64,000 nt of DNA from Rhizorhabdus dicambivorans. GTDB lineage: Bacteria; Pseudomonadota; Alphaproteobacteria; Sphingomonadales; Sphingomonadaceae. Location: assembly GCF_002355275.1 (NCBI RefSeq), contig NZ_CP023449.1:1590001-1654000 (forward strand). The letters are read 5' to 3'. The stretch's first letter is position 1; every line of letters begins with the position of its first letter. Shown here in pieces: positions 50,111 to 59,635 of this stretch. Position numbers and translations under genes: made by a program. Under the pieces are notes generated by a model. That model saw only the letters and a program-made list of their open reading frames with translations, did no database searches and was not told the DNA's origin.

Positions 50111-50560
50111 TCAGGCCGGGCGGCGCTGCTGGATGTTGGTGACCTTCATCGTCATCACCGGTTCGTCATTCTGGTTGAACACGGCGATGCGGAAACTGAC
50201 GAAGCCCATCTCCGGCCTGGACCGGGGCGCGCTTTTGGAAAGCACCTCCGCCTCGGCGCTGAGCACGTCGCCTGGATAGACCGGCTTCACCCAGCGCAGT
50301 TCGTCGACCCCGGTGCCGCCGAGCGAGAAATAGCCGTCCTCGGTCCAGTGATCGGTCAGCATCCGCATCACCATCGCACAGCTGTGCCAGCCGCTCGCCG
50401 CGAGCCGGCCGAAGATCGGGCTCGCCGCCGCCGCGTCGTCATCGAGATGGAAGGGCTGGGGATCGAACTTCGATGCGAAGTCCATCACCTCCTCGCGCGT
50501 CACCCGATAGGCGCCGAACCGTTCGATATGGCCTTCCACATAATCTTCGAAATAGCGCAT
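50111..50560 (-). CDS. MaoC-family dehydratase
   Basis: A 149-aa hot-dog-fold protein: YRVTREEVMDFASKFDPQPFHLDD includes the hydratase-2 region with Asp and His, followed by GRLAASGWHSCAMVMRM. It resembles (R)-enoyl-CoA hydratase-type MaoC proteins. A GAGGAC site precedes ATG 50560. It faces the GFA gene tail to tail. Its CoA substrate is unknown. Confidence 0.87.
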   Translation of the reverse strand: MRYFEDYVEGHIERFGAYRVTREEVMDFASKFDPQPFHLDDDAAAASPIFGRLAASGWHSCAMVMRMLTDHWTEDGYFSLGGTGVDELRWVKPVYPGDVLSAEAEVLSKSAPRSRPEMGFVSFRIAVFNQNDEPVMTMKVTNIQQRRPA

Positions 50561-50641
50561 GCGACTGTCCTCAACGACGCATCCCGGCCTTGCCTGGGCG
50601 ACCTATATGGGAACTGTCTTCCGTTTACGTCAAGCCGTGGA

Positions 50642-51742
50642 TCACACGTTGAACCGGAACAGCATGATGTCGCCATCCTGGACGACATAGTCCTTGCCTT
50701 CGGAACGATATTTGCCGGCCTCGCGCGCGGCGGCTTCGCCGCCCAGCGTGACATAGTCCTTGTAGGACATCGTCTCGGCGCGGATGAAGCCGCGCTCGAA
50801 GTCGCTGTGGATCGCGCCGGCCGCCTGCGGAGCCTTGGAGCCCTTCTCCACCGTCCAGGCGCGCGCCTCCTTGGGGCCGACCGTGAAGAAAGTGATGAGG
50901 TCGAGCAGCTCATAGCCGGCGCGGATCACGCGGGCCAGGCCGGTCTCGCTCAGGCCGAGATCGGACAGAAACTCCGCGCGGTCGGCGGGGTCCAGCGTGA
51001 CGATCTCAGCCTCGATCGCGGCGGAGACGATCACCGCCTTGGCGCCTTCGGCCTTCGCCTTTTCGAACACGCGGGCCGACAGCTCGTTGCCATTGGCCGC
51101 CGCGCCCTCGTCGACGTTGCAGACATAGAGCACCGGCTTGGACGTGAGCAGCTGCGCCTGGGCGAAGATGCGCGCCTCGTCATCGTCCCTCGGCTGGGTC
51201 AGCCGGGCCGGCTTGCCGTCGCGCAGCAGATCGAGCGCCTGGCCCAGCACCGAGGCGGCGGCCTTCGATTCCTTGTCGCCCTGTGCCGCTTTCTTGGCAT
51301 AGGCGGGGACGCGCTTCTCCAGGCTCTCCAGGTCCGACAGCATCAGCTCGGTCTCGACCGTCTCGGCATCGGCGATCGGATCGACCTTGTTCTCGACATG
51401 GGTGACGTCGCCGTCCTCGAAGCAGCGCAGCACATGGACGATCGCGTCCACTTCGCGAATGTTGCCTAGGAACTGGTTGCCCAGCCCTTCGCCCTTGGAG
51501 GCGCCGCGCACCAGCCCGGCGATGTCGACGAAGGCAAGCTGGGTCTCGATGATCTTGGCCGACTGGCCGATCTTCGCGATCTCATAGAGGCGCGGATCGG
51601 GCACCGCGACCTGCCCGATATTCGGCTCGATCGTGCAGAAGGGATAATTGGCCGCCTGCGCCGCGGCGGTCTCGGTCAGCGCGTTGAAGAGGGTGGACTT
51701 GCCGACGTTCGGAAGCCCAACGATGCCACAGCGAAAACCCAT
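50642..51742 (-). CDS. ychF: Ribosome-binding ATPase YchF
   Basis: A 366-aa Obg-related ATPase. The P-loop is GLPNVGKS (8-15), then [16 protein letters not shown] for G3, and the C-terminal TGS domain with [14 protein letters not shown] and [12 protein letters not shown]. It binds ribosomes and ATP and is redox regulated in other bacteria. ATG 51742 is the conserved start (MGFRCGIVG). Confidence 0.96.
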   Translation of the reverse strand: MGFRCGIVGLPNVGKSTLFNALTETAAAQAANYPFCTIEPNIGQVAVPDPRLYEIAKIGQSAKIIETQLAFVDIAGLVRGASKGEGLGNQFLGNIREVDAIVHVLRCFEDGDVTHVENKVDPIADAETVETELMLSDLESLEKRVPAYAKKAAQGDKESKAAASVLGQALDLLRDGKPARLTQPRDDDEARIFAQAQLLTSKPVLYVCNVDEGAAANGNELSARVFEKAKAEGAKAVIVSAAIEAEIVTLDPADRAEFLSDLGLSETGLARVIRAGYELLDLITFFTVGPKEARAWTVEKGSKAPQAAGAIHSDFERGFIRAETMSYKDYVTLGGEAAAREAGKYRSEGKDYVVQDGDIMLFRFNV

Positions 51743-51825
51743 AATCCCTCAAGCTTTGTTCGGATGCGCGCCCGATAGCCGCTGCGGGGGCGAAAGGCCA
51801 GCGTGGAGCGCCGGAAAGTCGAAGG

Positions 51826-51849
51826 GCCCCGGGTTTCCCCGAGGCCCCT
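51826..51849 (-). terminator. Hairpin after the exported-protein gene
   Basis: A 10-bp stem with one mismatch (51826-51835 with 51840-51849) around TTTC lies 22 bases past the stop at 51872. The following T run in the minus direction is short (TTCGACTTT), so termination may be weak. Confidence 0.45.
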
Positions 51850-51871
51850 CATCCTCTCCTGACTGGTGGGC

Positions 51872-52495
51872 TCAGGTTCTGGAGGGCGTGAAGGTGGTGA
51901 TGGGCCTGGGCGCGCTGACCGGGGTGATCTTCGGCGCGGGCCGCGCTGCCGGTGCCGGTGCGGCGGTGGGCGTCACGGCGTGGGGCTTGGCGACGGCATC
52001 GCTTCCGCAATCGCCCGCGCTGGTGCGGACGACCTTGGGCTCGCCCGCCGCATTGACACCATTGGAGCTGTAGCTGACCGTCTGAGTGCAGCCGTTCGCC
52101 GAGATGCTGGTGGAGACGAAGCTGTACTGCATCATGCCGACGGGCTGGCCCTGCGCGTTGGTCATGACGATGCCCTTGCCATGGGGGGCCTGCGCCCGCA
52201 TCGCCGCGGCCTGGCGCATCATCGCGTCGGCCTGGGCATCCATGGCGGCCGAGATCCGTTCCATCTCGGCAAAGGGCGATCCCGGCCCGAAGGCGACATC
52301 GAAAAGGCTGACCGGCTGCGCGATCGGCACCAGCACGACGCGCGGCGCGGCAGCGGGCTGATAGGGGACGTGATGGACGCTGCCGTCGGGCAAGGCGACC
52401 AGCATCATCCTGTTGTCGGCGTGGCCTGCGAAGGCGGCGCCTGCGAGCGCGGCCGAGGCGACACCGGCGATGATGGCGGTCCGAACAAGACGCAT
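51872..52495 (-). CDS. Exported protein of unknown function
   Basis: A 207-aa protein with a signal peptide (RTAIIAGVASAALAGAAFAG). A Met/Ala-rich helical middle (AAMDAQADAMMRQAAAM) is followed by a beta-like section with a likely disulfide (SANGCTQTVSYSS to GDCGS) and a low-complexity tail rich in Pro and Ala. Not recognised; probably a sphingomonad-specific periplasmic protein. Confidence 0.65.
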   Translation of the reverse strand: MRLVRTAIIAGVASAALAGAAFAGHADNRMMLVALPDGSVHHVPYQPAAAPRVVLVPIAQPVSLFDVAFGPGSPFAEMERISAAMDAQADAMMRQAAAMRAQAPHGKGIVMTNAQGQPVGMMQYSFVSTSISANGCTQTVSYSSNGVNAAGEPKVVRTSAGDCGSDAVAKPHAVTPTAAPAPAARPAPKITPVSAPRPITTFTPSRT

Positions 52496-52531
52496 GGATG
52501 GCTCCCTCCGTAAAGTCGATCGGCCGGGAGG

Positions 52532-53191
52532 CTAATGAAGCGTAGATGAACCCTGGATAAACGGGCGGGTGCGGCACATCGCATCATGCCAACGGCTCAG
52601 CGCGATCAGCGCCAGCGCGGCCCCGACAAGGCACATCAGCATGTCCCACTGCGTATCCCAGGGGTCGCCCTGGGTGCCCAGGAAGGCGTCGGCACCTTGC
52701 CCCAGCGCCACGGCCGCGCCGAACTCGATCAGCTCGTAAAGCGCGCTGATCGCCAGGCAGATCAGCAGCACGACCGGCGCGAGCAGGCGATCCGAGCGGA
52801 GCAGGGCCCGGCGGACGAAGATTTCGCGGATCACCATCGCCGGCACGAAGCCCTGCATCAGATGGCCGAAGCGGTCATAAGGATTGCGCGCGAGGCCCAG
52901 CCAGTCCTGCACCGCGAAGCCGATCGGCACCCGCGCATAGGTATAGGCGCCGCCCAGCATCAGCACGCAGCCATGGAAGGCGATCAGCGCAAGGACCAGC
53001 GGGGTGAACATGAACCGGCTCCGGATCGCGAACAGCAGCGGCCAGGCGATCAGCACCGGCGCGACCTCCATCAGCCAGGTCGCGCGGTCATGGGGCGCCC
53101 ATCCCGACAGCAGCAGCCCGGCCAGCCAGAGCAGGCCAAGGCCGAGAAGGGCGCGGTCGCCACGTGCCATATCGCCGGTGCGCTCACTCAT
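52532..53191 (-). CDS. DUF2238 membrane protein (YjdF-like)
   Basis: A 219-aa membrane protein with about six hydrophobic segments. YARVPIGFAVQDWLGLARNPYDRFGHLMQGFVPAM and ALYELIEFGAAVALGQGADAF are the DUF2238 core with conserved Arg, His and Glu. The ATG at 53191 overlaps the last 8 bases of the histidine-kinase gene, so it belongs to the two-component operon. Family function is unknown. Confidence 0.85.
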   Translation of the reverse strand: MSERTGDMARGDRALLGLGLLWLAGLLLSGWAPHDRATWLMEVAPVLIAWPLLFAIRSRFMFTPLVLALIAFHGCVLMLGGAYTYARVPIGFAVQDWLGLARNPYDRFGHLMQGFVPAMVIREIFVRRALLRSDRLLAPVVLLICLAISALYELIEFGAAVALGQGADAFLGTQGDPWDTQWDMLMCLVGAALALIALSRWHDAMCRTRPFIQGSSTLH

Positions 53192-54545
53192 AGGCGGCCA
53201 GCAGGCGCGGGGTCCGCAGCAGCAGGGTGACGCGCGCGCCCGGGGCGAGCCTTGCGACGCGCACCTCGCCGCGATGGCGTTCGGCGATCGCGCGGACGAT
53301 GATCAGGCCCAGGCCGTGCCCGCCCAGGGTGGATCGCGGTTCGACCGCAATGTCGCCCTCGGGAAAACCGGGGCCCTGATCGGCGACCCCGAGTTCGATC
53401 GCCGGTTCGCCGTCCTTGCGGGCCGTCGACGCGGTGACGTGGATCGTCCCGCCGGGCGGCGACACCTTCAGCGCATTCTCGATCAGGTTGGCGAGCGCGC
53501 GGATCACCAGTTCGCGGTCGCCGCTGAACTGGCCGGCGGCGATCGCGCGGGTGATGCGGACCTGCTTCTCGTCCTCCGCGACCGCTTCGTATAGGTCGAT
53601 CGCGTCGTCGATCGCGCCGGCTATGTCGAACAGGGCCGGCGTCGTGCTAACATCGGATTCGATCTCGCGGAGTTCCAGCAGCGCGTTGAACGCCGCCATC
53701 AGCCGGTCGAGTTCGGCGGCAGCGCGGGTCGCCTGTCCGGCGATCTCCGCATCGTCGGCATTCTCCATCGCCGACAGCCGGGCGCGGACACGGGCGAGCG
53801 GGGTGCGCAGGTCGTGCGCGATATGGTCGGATGCCGCGCGCAGGCCGTGGATGCGGCGCTCCAGTTCGCCCAGCATGCCGTTCATGTGGCGGGCGAGGAT
53901 GCCGATCTCGTCGGGCGGGCCGGGATCGGCGATCCGTGCCGAGACATCGCCTTCGCCCACCCGGTCGCATACCCGGTTCAGCCGGCGGATGCGGGCCGCC
54001 GTCTGGCCGCCGACGATCACCGCCGTGGCCAGCGACAGGCCGAGCAGCAGCAGCACGATGCTGCCCCCCCACAATCCCAGCGAGCGGCGCAGCGCGCTTG
54101 CGGCGCCGACCGGCCGGGCGATCAGCAGGCGGGCGTCCCCGGGCAGGATGCGCTGTACCCCGATCAGATCCGCGCCGTCCGGCGTGCGGCCGATCACCAG
54201 CCCGTCGCGCCATGGCCGGAGATCCCGTGGCCAACTGGTCCAGCTGCCGCTGACTACGCCGTGGATGTCGCGGAACAGCGCGACGCGCGGTTGGCCGGTC
54301 CGCCCGGCATATTGGCCGATTTCCCCGATTGCTGCGGCGAGCAGCGGCATCGCCGCCGGATCGCCGATCACCCCCGGCAGCTTTTCGTCCAGTGCCTCAT
54401 AATCGTGCCGGGCGGCCTCGGCGGTGGCGAGGCGCCGTGCGTCCCGGTCCACCATGGCGAGCCCGGCCAGGCTCAACGCCAGTGCCAGGGCCGAGAAGAA
54501 GGCGAGCAGCAGCGCGGTCTTGATGGGGAGAAGGAGCGGTCTCAA
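53184..54545 (-). CDS. Sensor histidine kinase
   Basis: A 453-aa membrane kinase. Two transmembrane segments (about 10-32 and 158-180) bracket a periplasmic domain. A HAMP domain follows, then HisKA with the phospho-accepting His in SDHIAHDLRTPLARV, and an HATPase with ANLIENALK (N box), DQGPGFPEGD (G1) and GGHGLGLIIV (G2). It overlaps the response regulator gene by 4 bases. The signal is unknown; linkage to a DUF2238 protein hints at an envelope cue. Confidence 0.93.
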   Translation of the reverse strand: MRPLLLPIKTALLLAFFSALALALSLAGLAMVDRDARRLATAEAARHDYEALDEKLPGVIGDPAAMPLLAAAIGEIGQYAGRTGQPRVALFRDIHGVVSGSWTSWPRDLRPWRDGLVIGRTPDGADLIGVQRILPGDARLLIARPVGAASALRRSLGLWGGSIVLLLLGLSLATAVIVGGQTAARIRRLNRVCDRVGEGDVSARIADPGPPDEIGILARHMNGMLGELERRIHGLRAASDHIAHDLRTPLARVRARLSAMENADDAEIAGQATRAAAELDRLMAAFNALLELREIESDVSTTPALFDIAGAIDDAIDLYEAVAEDEKQVRITRAIAAGQFSGDRELVIRALANLIENALKVSPPGGTIHVTASTARKDGEPAIELGVADQGPGFPEGDIAVEPRSTLGGHGLGLIIVRAIAERHRGEVRVARLAPGARVTLLLRTPRLLAAYE

Positions 54546-55333
54546 CCGGCGCCGTCCAGCCGCCGCAGCATCAGCCCCTGGCTGCGCACCGCCACGATCA
54601 GCGGGTTGAGGCTGGCGGGCAGCGAGTCGCCCGCCGCCGTCTCCAGCTTGCGGCGCAGCCGCGAGACATGGACGTCGATCGTGTTGGCGAAATTGGCCGG
54701 CACGAAATTATAGGTCGACCAGCAGACCGACCACAGCATCGATCGCGTCACCGGCAAGCCGATGTTGCGCGCAAGCAGCGACAGGATCGAGAATTCGCGC
54801 GCCGTCAGGTCCAGCGCCTTGTCGTACAGGCTGGCGGTCATCGCGCCGGTATCGAGGCGCAGCGGGCCACAGTCCAGCGCCGTGTCGCTGGGCGATGCCC
54901 CGTCCCACTCGCGCCGCCGCAGCAGCGCCGCGAGCCGGGCGAGCAGTTCGATCTCCGACAGCGGCTTCACCGCATAATCGTCGCCGCCGCCTGCCAGTCC
55001 CTCGACGCGGTGCCGCTCGGAGCCGAGCGCGGTGAGGAACAGCGCCGGCGCCCGGTTCGATCGCCCGCCCCCGGCGCGGATGCGGCCGAGCGCGCCCAGC
55101 CCGTCCAGTTCGGGGGTCTGGCGATCGAGGATCAATATGTCGAACGGATCGGCCCCCGCGCGATCGACCGCCTCGCGGCCGTTGCCGACCACGTCGACCC
55201 GGCCGAAACCCGCGCGCGCCAGCGCGGCGGCGATCAGTTCGGCCACCTCGACCTCGTCCTCCAGGATCAGCGCCGACCGGCCCAGGAACAGGCGGCGGAA
55301 GCCGTGCTCGATCGTCTCTTCTTCTTGCCCCAT
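54542..55333 (-). CDS. OmpR-family response regulator
   Basis: A 263-aa regulator. The receiver has acidic pocket EDE in ALILEDEVEVAEL, the phosphorylated Asp in ILILDRQTPELDG, the Thr in FLTALGS and the Lys in YAVKPLS. A winged-helix DNA-binding domain follows (LDLTAREFSILSLLARN, VDVHVSRLRRKLE). The start at 55333 (MGQEEETIEHGF) is a guess between several in-frame codons; the frame is open to 55462. An N-terminal 17-residue extension precedes the receiver. Confidence 0.92.
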   Translation of the reverse strand: MGQEEETIEHGFRRLFLGRSALILEDEVEVAELIAAALARAGFGRVDVVGNGREAVDRAGADPFDILILDRQTPELDGLGALGRIRAGGGRSNRAPALFLTALGSERHRVEGLAGGGDDYAVKPLSEIELLARLAALLRRREWDGASPSDTALDCGPLRLDTGAMTASLYDKALDLTAREFSILSLLARNIGLPVTRSMLWSVCWSTYNFVPANFANTIDVHVSRLRRKLETAAGDSLPASLNPLIVAVRSQGLMLRRLDGAG

Positions 55334-55445
55334 GCCGCCATCATGCCAGCGCGCCGGGGAAAGGGAAGCGCGGGGGCGATGCGCGTCAGATAAATTCAGG
55401 CGCTCCCGGCTGGCCTGCGGCGGCCGGTCATAATACACCCGGACC

Positions 55446-56075
55446 ATGCCGCGCCTGCGCATCCTTGCCGCCCTGCTGTTGATCGGTGCCGCCGCGCCGT
55501 CGCCGATCGATGACGCCGCGCTGGGCCTTCGGCTCGCCGACTATGCGCGGCGGACGGGCGACGCGCGGACGATGCTGACGGCGGCGCGGATCGTCGCGGC
55601 CAGCGGGCTGCGCGAAGGCGAGATGCGCGGCGGGCAGCTCGTCGCCGTCGCGGGCCTGCCCGATCGTTCGCCGATCGTCGCCGCGCTGGCCGAGGAGGCG
55701 AAGCTGATGGCGCCGGGCGATGCCGTGGTCGCCGCCGATGCCGCGGCGCTCGCCCAGGCCCGGCCAAAGGGCATCATCGGCGGCAGCTGGGGCAGCGGCC
55801 CGCTGCAGTTCCGGCGGCTGCTGCCGGCGGGCGAGCGGATCGGCTGGACGGTCCAGACCCGCGGCGCCGAACTGGCGCTGGTCTCCGCGATCGGCGATGG
55901 CGATGCCGATCTTCATCTCAGCGTCGCCGACGGACGCGGACGCACCGTCTGCGACGATCGGCGGAGCGCCTATTATCCGCTCTGCCGCTGGTCTCCGGCG
56001 CGCGCCGCCGCCTATCGCGTCGCGCTCGGCAACGCCGGGAAGGTGCCGACCCAGGTGGTGGTGCTGAGCAACTAA
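55446..56075 (+). CDS. Exported protein of unknown function
   Basis: A 209-aa protein with a signal peptide (MPRLRILAALLLIGAAAPS). The mature part has a helical section (ALGLRLADYARRTGDARTMLTAARI) and then a beta-sandwich-like region with SAIGDGDADLHLSVADGRG and a cysteine pair (TVCDD and LCRWSP), resembling the C-terminal pre-peptidase or sugar-binding folds of secreted proteins. It is divergent from the response regulator and could be a target of it. Confidence 0.6.
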   Translation: MPRLRILAALLLIGAAAPSPIDDAALGLRLADYARRTGDARTMLTAARIVAASGLREGEMRGGQLVAVAGLPDRSPIVAALAEEAKLMAPGDAVVAADAAALAQARPKGIIGGSWGSGPLQFRRLLPAGERIGWTVQTRGAELALVSAIGDGDADLHLSVADGRGRTVCDDRRSAYYPLCRWSPARAAAYRVALGNAGKVPTQVVVLSN

Positions 56076-56153
56076 GGCAGTCAGGTCGGACATGGACGCG
56101 CGCGATACCGCCGCGGCTCGCGCGCGCAGCCGTTCACGGGTCTGGCTATTGCG

Positions 56154-56600
56154 CTAGATCTGCAGCGGTCCGATATTCTGTCTGCCGATCCTCTTCATCA
56201 CGATGCGGAGGTCGGCGAAGCCCAGCCGGCGGAAACAGCCTTCGAAATGGTGCGGGCTGATCGCTTCCGCCATGAAGTGGACATGAAAATCGGCGTCCGC
56301 TGGTCCGAAGATGGTTCCGTCATCCCCTCCCTGACCATGCCTTTTGAAATGCAGCGTTGCCGACAGGCTTCCCTGATCGAGCCTGCAGCGGCCGCGAAAC
56401 GCGAAATCTTCGTTGCCGCCCACCATATTCAGGCCATGCACCGTCAATGAGCCGCCGCGCAGTTCATAATCCAGGCATCCGAAGGGGCCCGTGCATAAGC
56501 TCCAGAAGCCGTTCAGGTCGGCCTCGTCCACGATGACGGGTAATTCGCCGACCGCCGCGATGGTGCGGCGATCATAGGAGGAAACGGGTTGCCTCTCCAT
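56154..56600 (-). CDS. GrlR-like regulatory protein
   Basis: A 148-aa soluble protein with a beta-barrel-type pattern: LNGFWSLCTGPFGCLDYELRGG, VHGLNMVGGNEDFAFRGRC and SLSATLHFKRHGQG. This spacing of glycines and aromatic residues resembles GrlR, the negative regulator of a type III secretion regulator in pathogenic E. coli, a family also found in many non-pathogens. ATG 56600 has GGGGAG 8 bases upstream; the frame is open to 56630. No type III genes are nearby, so the partner is unknown. Confidence 0.5.
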   Translation of the reverse strand: MERQPVSSYDRRTIAAVGELPVIVDEADLNGFWSLCTGPFGCLDYELRGGSLTVHGLNMVGGNEDFAFRGRCRLDQGSLSATLHFKRHGQGGDDGTIFGPADADFHVHFMAEAISPHHFEGCFRRLGFADLRIVMKRIGRQNIGPLQI

Positions 56601-56833
56601 AACTCGATCTCCCCAACAGCCGAGTTTCATGGAGATTGATGTCAGATCGGAGTGGTTTCAGCTTCGTAAATATACGTAATCGCTCGCAAAATTCCTCCGT
56701 GCCGCCAGTAGAGCCCCTTGGCAGGTGCGCTTTTCATCTCCAAGTTCGCGCTGACCGGTGGGCGGCACGCGCAATATCGGATGCCCTGGCCGGCAGACCG
56801 GATGACGGTGGCAACATCATAGAGGCGCGCAAG

Positions 56834-57316
56834 ATGGGCGAGCACATGGTCTTGTACACTAGTACATGCCTGATCCCCCCGGCGCATGCCGATGCGGAGC
56901 TGGCGCGGCTCGTCGAGCAGGCACGGGTCAGGAACGCGGTTTTGCGGGTCACCGGGGCCCTGCTCTACAGCGAGCTGCGCCGCTTCGCCCAGATCCTCGA
57001 AGGCGACGCCCATGCGGTGCATGCCCTGATGGACAGCATTCGCCGCGACGCCCGTCATACCCGCGTGACCACGTTGTACGACGGACCCTTGCAGCGCCGG
57101 ATGTTCGGCAGCTGGTCGCTGGCTTATGCGGGCCCGTCGGTCTTGGTCGATCGGGCGATCGAAGCGGCGGAGTTCGGGGCGCACTCGGTCTCGCCCAGAC
57201 CGCGTGACGATCTCGTCGCGCTGATGATCGATCTCGCGAGGCGGCAGCCGTCCCGGGGCGGCGTCGAGCCTTCCCATCTTGGCGCGGCCGGCAGGGGGCG
57301 CGGCTTGTCGGGCTGA
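56834..57316 (+). CDS. BLUF-domain blue-light photoreceptor
   Basis: A 160-aa single-domain BLUF protein. The flavin-contacting Tyr8 is in MVLYTST, Asn34 in RNAVLRVTG, Gln53 in RFAQILEG and Trp94 in FGSWSLAYAG, the full photocycle set. A 60-residue C-terminal extension follows with no output domain recognisable, so it probably signals through a partner. The open frame continues 5', but ATG 56834 begins the domain with a GAGG site. The 233-base region 56601-56833 is the shared promoter with the GrlR-like gene. Confidence 0.88.
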   Translation: MGEHMVLYTSTCLIPPAHADAELARLVEQARVRNAVLRVTGALLYSELRRFAQILEGDAHAVHALMDSIRRDARHTRVTTLYDGPLQRRMFGSWSLAYAGPSVLVDRAIEAAEFGAHSVSPRPRDDLVALMIDLARRQPSRGGVEPSHLGAAGRGRGLSG

Positions 57317-57363
57317 CCGGCGGATCGCCGGAAGGGCGCTGGGATCGCAGCGCGGGACCCCGG

Positions 57364-59145
57364 CTATTCCGCGCTGATCACCACCCGGTCGCGGCCGCCG
57401 CGCTTGGCCTGGTACAGCGCTTCATCGGCCTTGCGCATCAGTTCCTCGCGGCCGATGCCCGGATAGGCCTGGGCCGCGCCGCAGCTGACCGAGATCAGCA
57501 GCGGCGCCTCGTCATCGCCCTGGAGTATCGGCCTGTTCGATATCGCGATACGGATCGATTCGGCGATCGAGATGGCCAGTTCCTCGGCGGTGCCGTCCAG
57601 CAGGATCGCCAGTTCGTCGCCGCCCAGCCGCCCGATCACGTCATGGTCGCGGAGCAGCGCGCGCAGCCTCGCGTGGAGCTCGACCAGCACGCGATCGCCG
57701 GCAAGATGCCCGTGGCGATCGTTGACCTGCTTGAAATGATCCACGTCGACCATGATCAGCGCGAGATGGGTCGAGGTGAGGTGGGCGAGCGCGCGATCGA
57801 GATGCGCCATGAAGGCGGCATGGTTGAGCGCGCCGGTCAGGCTGTCGCTCGACGCGGCCAGGGCGAGGCTCACCTCGCGCTCCTTGCGGATCGTGATGTC
57901 GCGGATGGCCCCGATCGCGCCATAGGCGCGCCCCTCCTGGTCGACCAGCGCGCGCAGCGTGCATTCGAGCCAGTCGCCTTCCCGGTCGCGCGGCCGGAAC
58001 TCGCAATAGGCGACGGTGCCGGGATGGATCAGCGCCTGCTCGAACGCCCGGTCGATGTAGGCGGCATCCCGCGGATCGATCAGCCCGGACAGGGGACTGC
58101 CCACCAGTTCCCTGCTTTCGACCCCCAGCAGCATGGTTGTCGCCCCCGAGGACTGGATGCAGCGCGTCCGCTCGTCGAGCCGGACCAGCGCATCGGCAGA
58201 TTCGGAGGCGAGCAGGCGCAGGCTTGCCTCGCTCTCGGCCAGCCGCCGCGCGAGCGAGCGGCGGGCGTTGAGCTCGGCCGCCACCGGCAGGGTCGAAAGC
58301 AGCATCACGCCCAGATAAAATTGCATGAACAGCGCCTGGTCCCCGCGATCGGGGATCAGCGCGGCGATCGGGCCGGTCCCCGACATGGTGCAGACCATCC
58401 CGACGACCGCGACGATGATCAGCGAGATCTTGGTGCCGAATGGGCCGAGCCGGAAGCTGGCGAGCAGGATCGGCGCGCTCATCACGAACAGCATCGGGTA
58501 GCCGGAGGAGCGGAAGACGAACAGGGCGGCGAGGATCACCAGCCCGAAGATGGCGAGCACTTCGATCCGTCCGGCGCGGCCGATCTCGCGCAGCCAGCTC
58601 GCCATCTCGCCCGACCGGACGCCCAGGAACAGCGGGGTGAAGATCAGCAGGCCCAGCGCGTCGGCGAGATACCAGATGCGATAGGATATCCAGTAGGGCT
58701 GGCCGTAGACGAAATGCGCCGTCGCCGCGCCCGCCGCGGCGCTGATCGCCGGAGCCAGGCAGGCGAACAGCGCGAACCGGGCGATCGAGCGGACATTCTC
58801 CAGCGGATTGCCATGGGCATCGAGCCGGCGCAGCAGCATCCCCGCGATCAGCACCTCGCTGAGATTGTTGGCGCCATAGAGGATCGGGGCGACCAGTGAG
58901 CCGAAGGCGATATAGTTGGCCAGGATGTTGCCGGCCAGCGCGGCGGCGAAATAGATCGGCCAGCGGCGCACGGGGATCGGCAGAACGATCGCCAGCAGCA
59001 GCGCATTGGCGGGCCAGATCGCCGCTACATTGTGACCGTCGCTGGTGAGCCGGATCGTGCCCCAGGCGAGCAGAAAATATCCCGCTCCGCCGGCCAGTGC
59101 GGCCAGGATATCCCGATGTTCCCGGTTCCCGATCAGTCGCTCCAC
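57364..59145 (-). CDS. MASE1-PAS-GGDEF diguanylate cyclase
   Basis: A 593-aa membrane protein. Residues 1-300 contain about eight transmembrane helices of the MASE1 sensory type (NVAAIWPANALLLA, YGANNLSEVLIAG). A PAS domain follows (about 305-420, with ECTLRALVDQEGRAYGAIGAIRDIT), then a GGDEF domain whose active loop is GRLGGDELAILL, with Leu in place of the last Phe, a tolerated change. No EAL domain is present. It likely makes cyclic di-GMP on a membrane or ligand signal. It faces the BLUF gene tail to tail. Confidence 0.92.
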   Translation of the reverse strand: MERLIGNREHRDILAALAGGAGYFLLAWGTIRLTSDGHNVAAIWPANALLLAIVLPIPVRRWPIYFAAALAGNILANYIAFGSLVAPILYGANNLSEVLIAGMLLRRLDAHGNPLENVRSIARFALFACLAPAISAAAGAATAHFVYGQPYWISYRIWYLADALGLLIFTPLFLGVRSGEMASWLREIGRAGRIEVLAIFGLVILAALFVFRSSGYPMLFVMSAPILLASFRLGPFGTKISLIIVAVVGMVCTMSGTGPIAALIPDRGDQALFMQFYLGVMLLSTLPVAAELNARRSLARRLAESEASLRLLASESADALVRLDERTRCIQSSGATTMLLGVESRELVGSPLSGLIDPRDAAYIDRAFEQALIHPGTVAYCEFRPRDREGDWLECTLRALVDQEGRAYGAIGAIRDITIRKEREVSLALAASSDSLTGALNHAAFMAHLDRALAHLTSTHLALIMVDVDHFKQVNDRHGHLAGDRVLVELHARLRALLRDHDVIGRLGGDELAILLDGTAEELAISIAESIRIAISNRPILQGDDEAPLLISVSCGAAQAYPGIGREELMRKADEALYQAKRGGRDRVVISAE

Positions 59146-59316
59146 GTCACCTTCGCCCCCCGGCTACCCGCTGAAAGACAGGCAGGACGGCTATGCTGGA
59201 ATTTTCCCTAGATTGACAGGCATTCGTAGCATTTCTCTTAAGTGAGCTTCCGGTTCACCAAACTGTGCACTGGATCACTGCCGGCGGGCGCGGTCGGCTC
59301 TAGCCCCCGGAATCCT

Positions 59317-59631
59317 ATGTGGCCTTTCAGAAAAAAACCCAGAAGCCGTAACGACGATGCGCTGGCGACGATCGATAGCGCGATCGACTTCGTAGCCCAG
59401 CGCTGGCTGGCGTTCAGCGGCTCGGTGCCGGTGCGCCCGGACACCCCGTTGCGCGATCGCGTCGCCCTGTTCGCCCGCTCGGTCGACGCCAGCCTGCACC
59501 AGCGCTTTCCCGCGCTCGCCGCCGCATCCGAACAGGTGATCCTGATGATCGTCGCCAAGGGAATCGAGCAGTCCGGGGCGGTGGGGCGGCGCGAACTCGA
59601 GCGCGAACTGGGGATATTGCTGCCCCCGTGA
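59317..59631 (+). CDS. Hypothetical protein
   Basis: A 104-aa soluble protein beginning MWPFRKKPRSRNDD, basic at the start and helical after (ALATIDSAIDFVAQRWLAF, then ASEQVILMIVAKGIEQSG). The frame is open from 59242, but ATG 59317 is a natural start. It shows no known family. The 171-base stretch 59146-59316 upstream holds only the two promoters of this gene and the cyclase. Confidence 0.5.
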   Translation: MWPFRKKPRSRNDDALATIDSAIDFVAQRWLAFSGSVPVRPDTPLRDRVALFARSVDASLHQRFPALAAASEQVILMIVAKGIEQSGAVGRRELERELGILLPP

Positions 59632-59635
59632 GCGC

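Noticed and set aside
56154-56600. Part of a type III secretion locus
   Set aside because: The only hint is GrlR-like similarity. The neighbours are signalling genes and no secretion components are visible.
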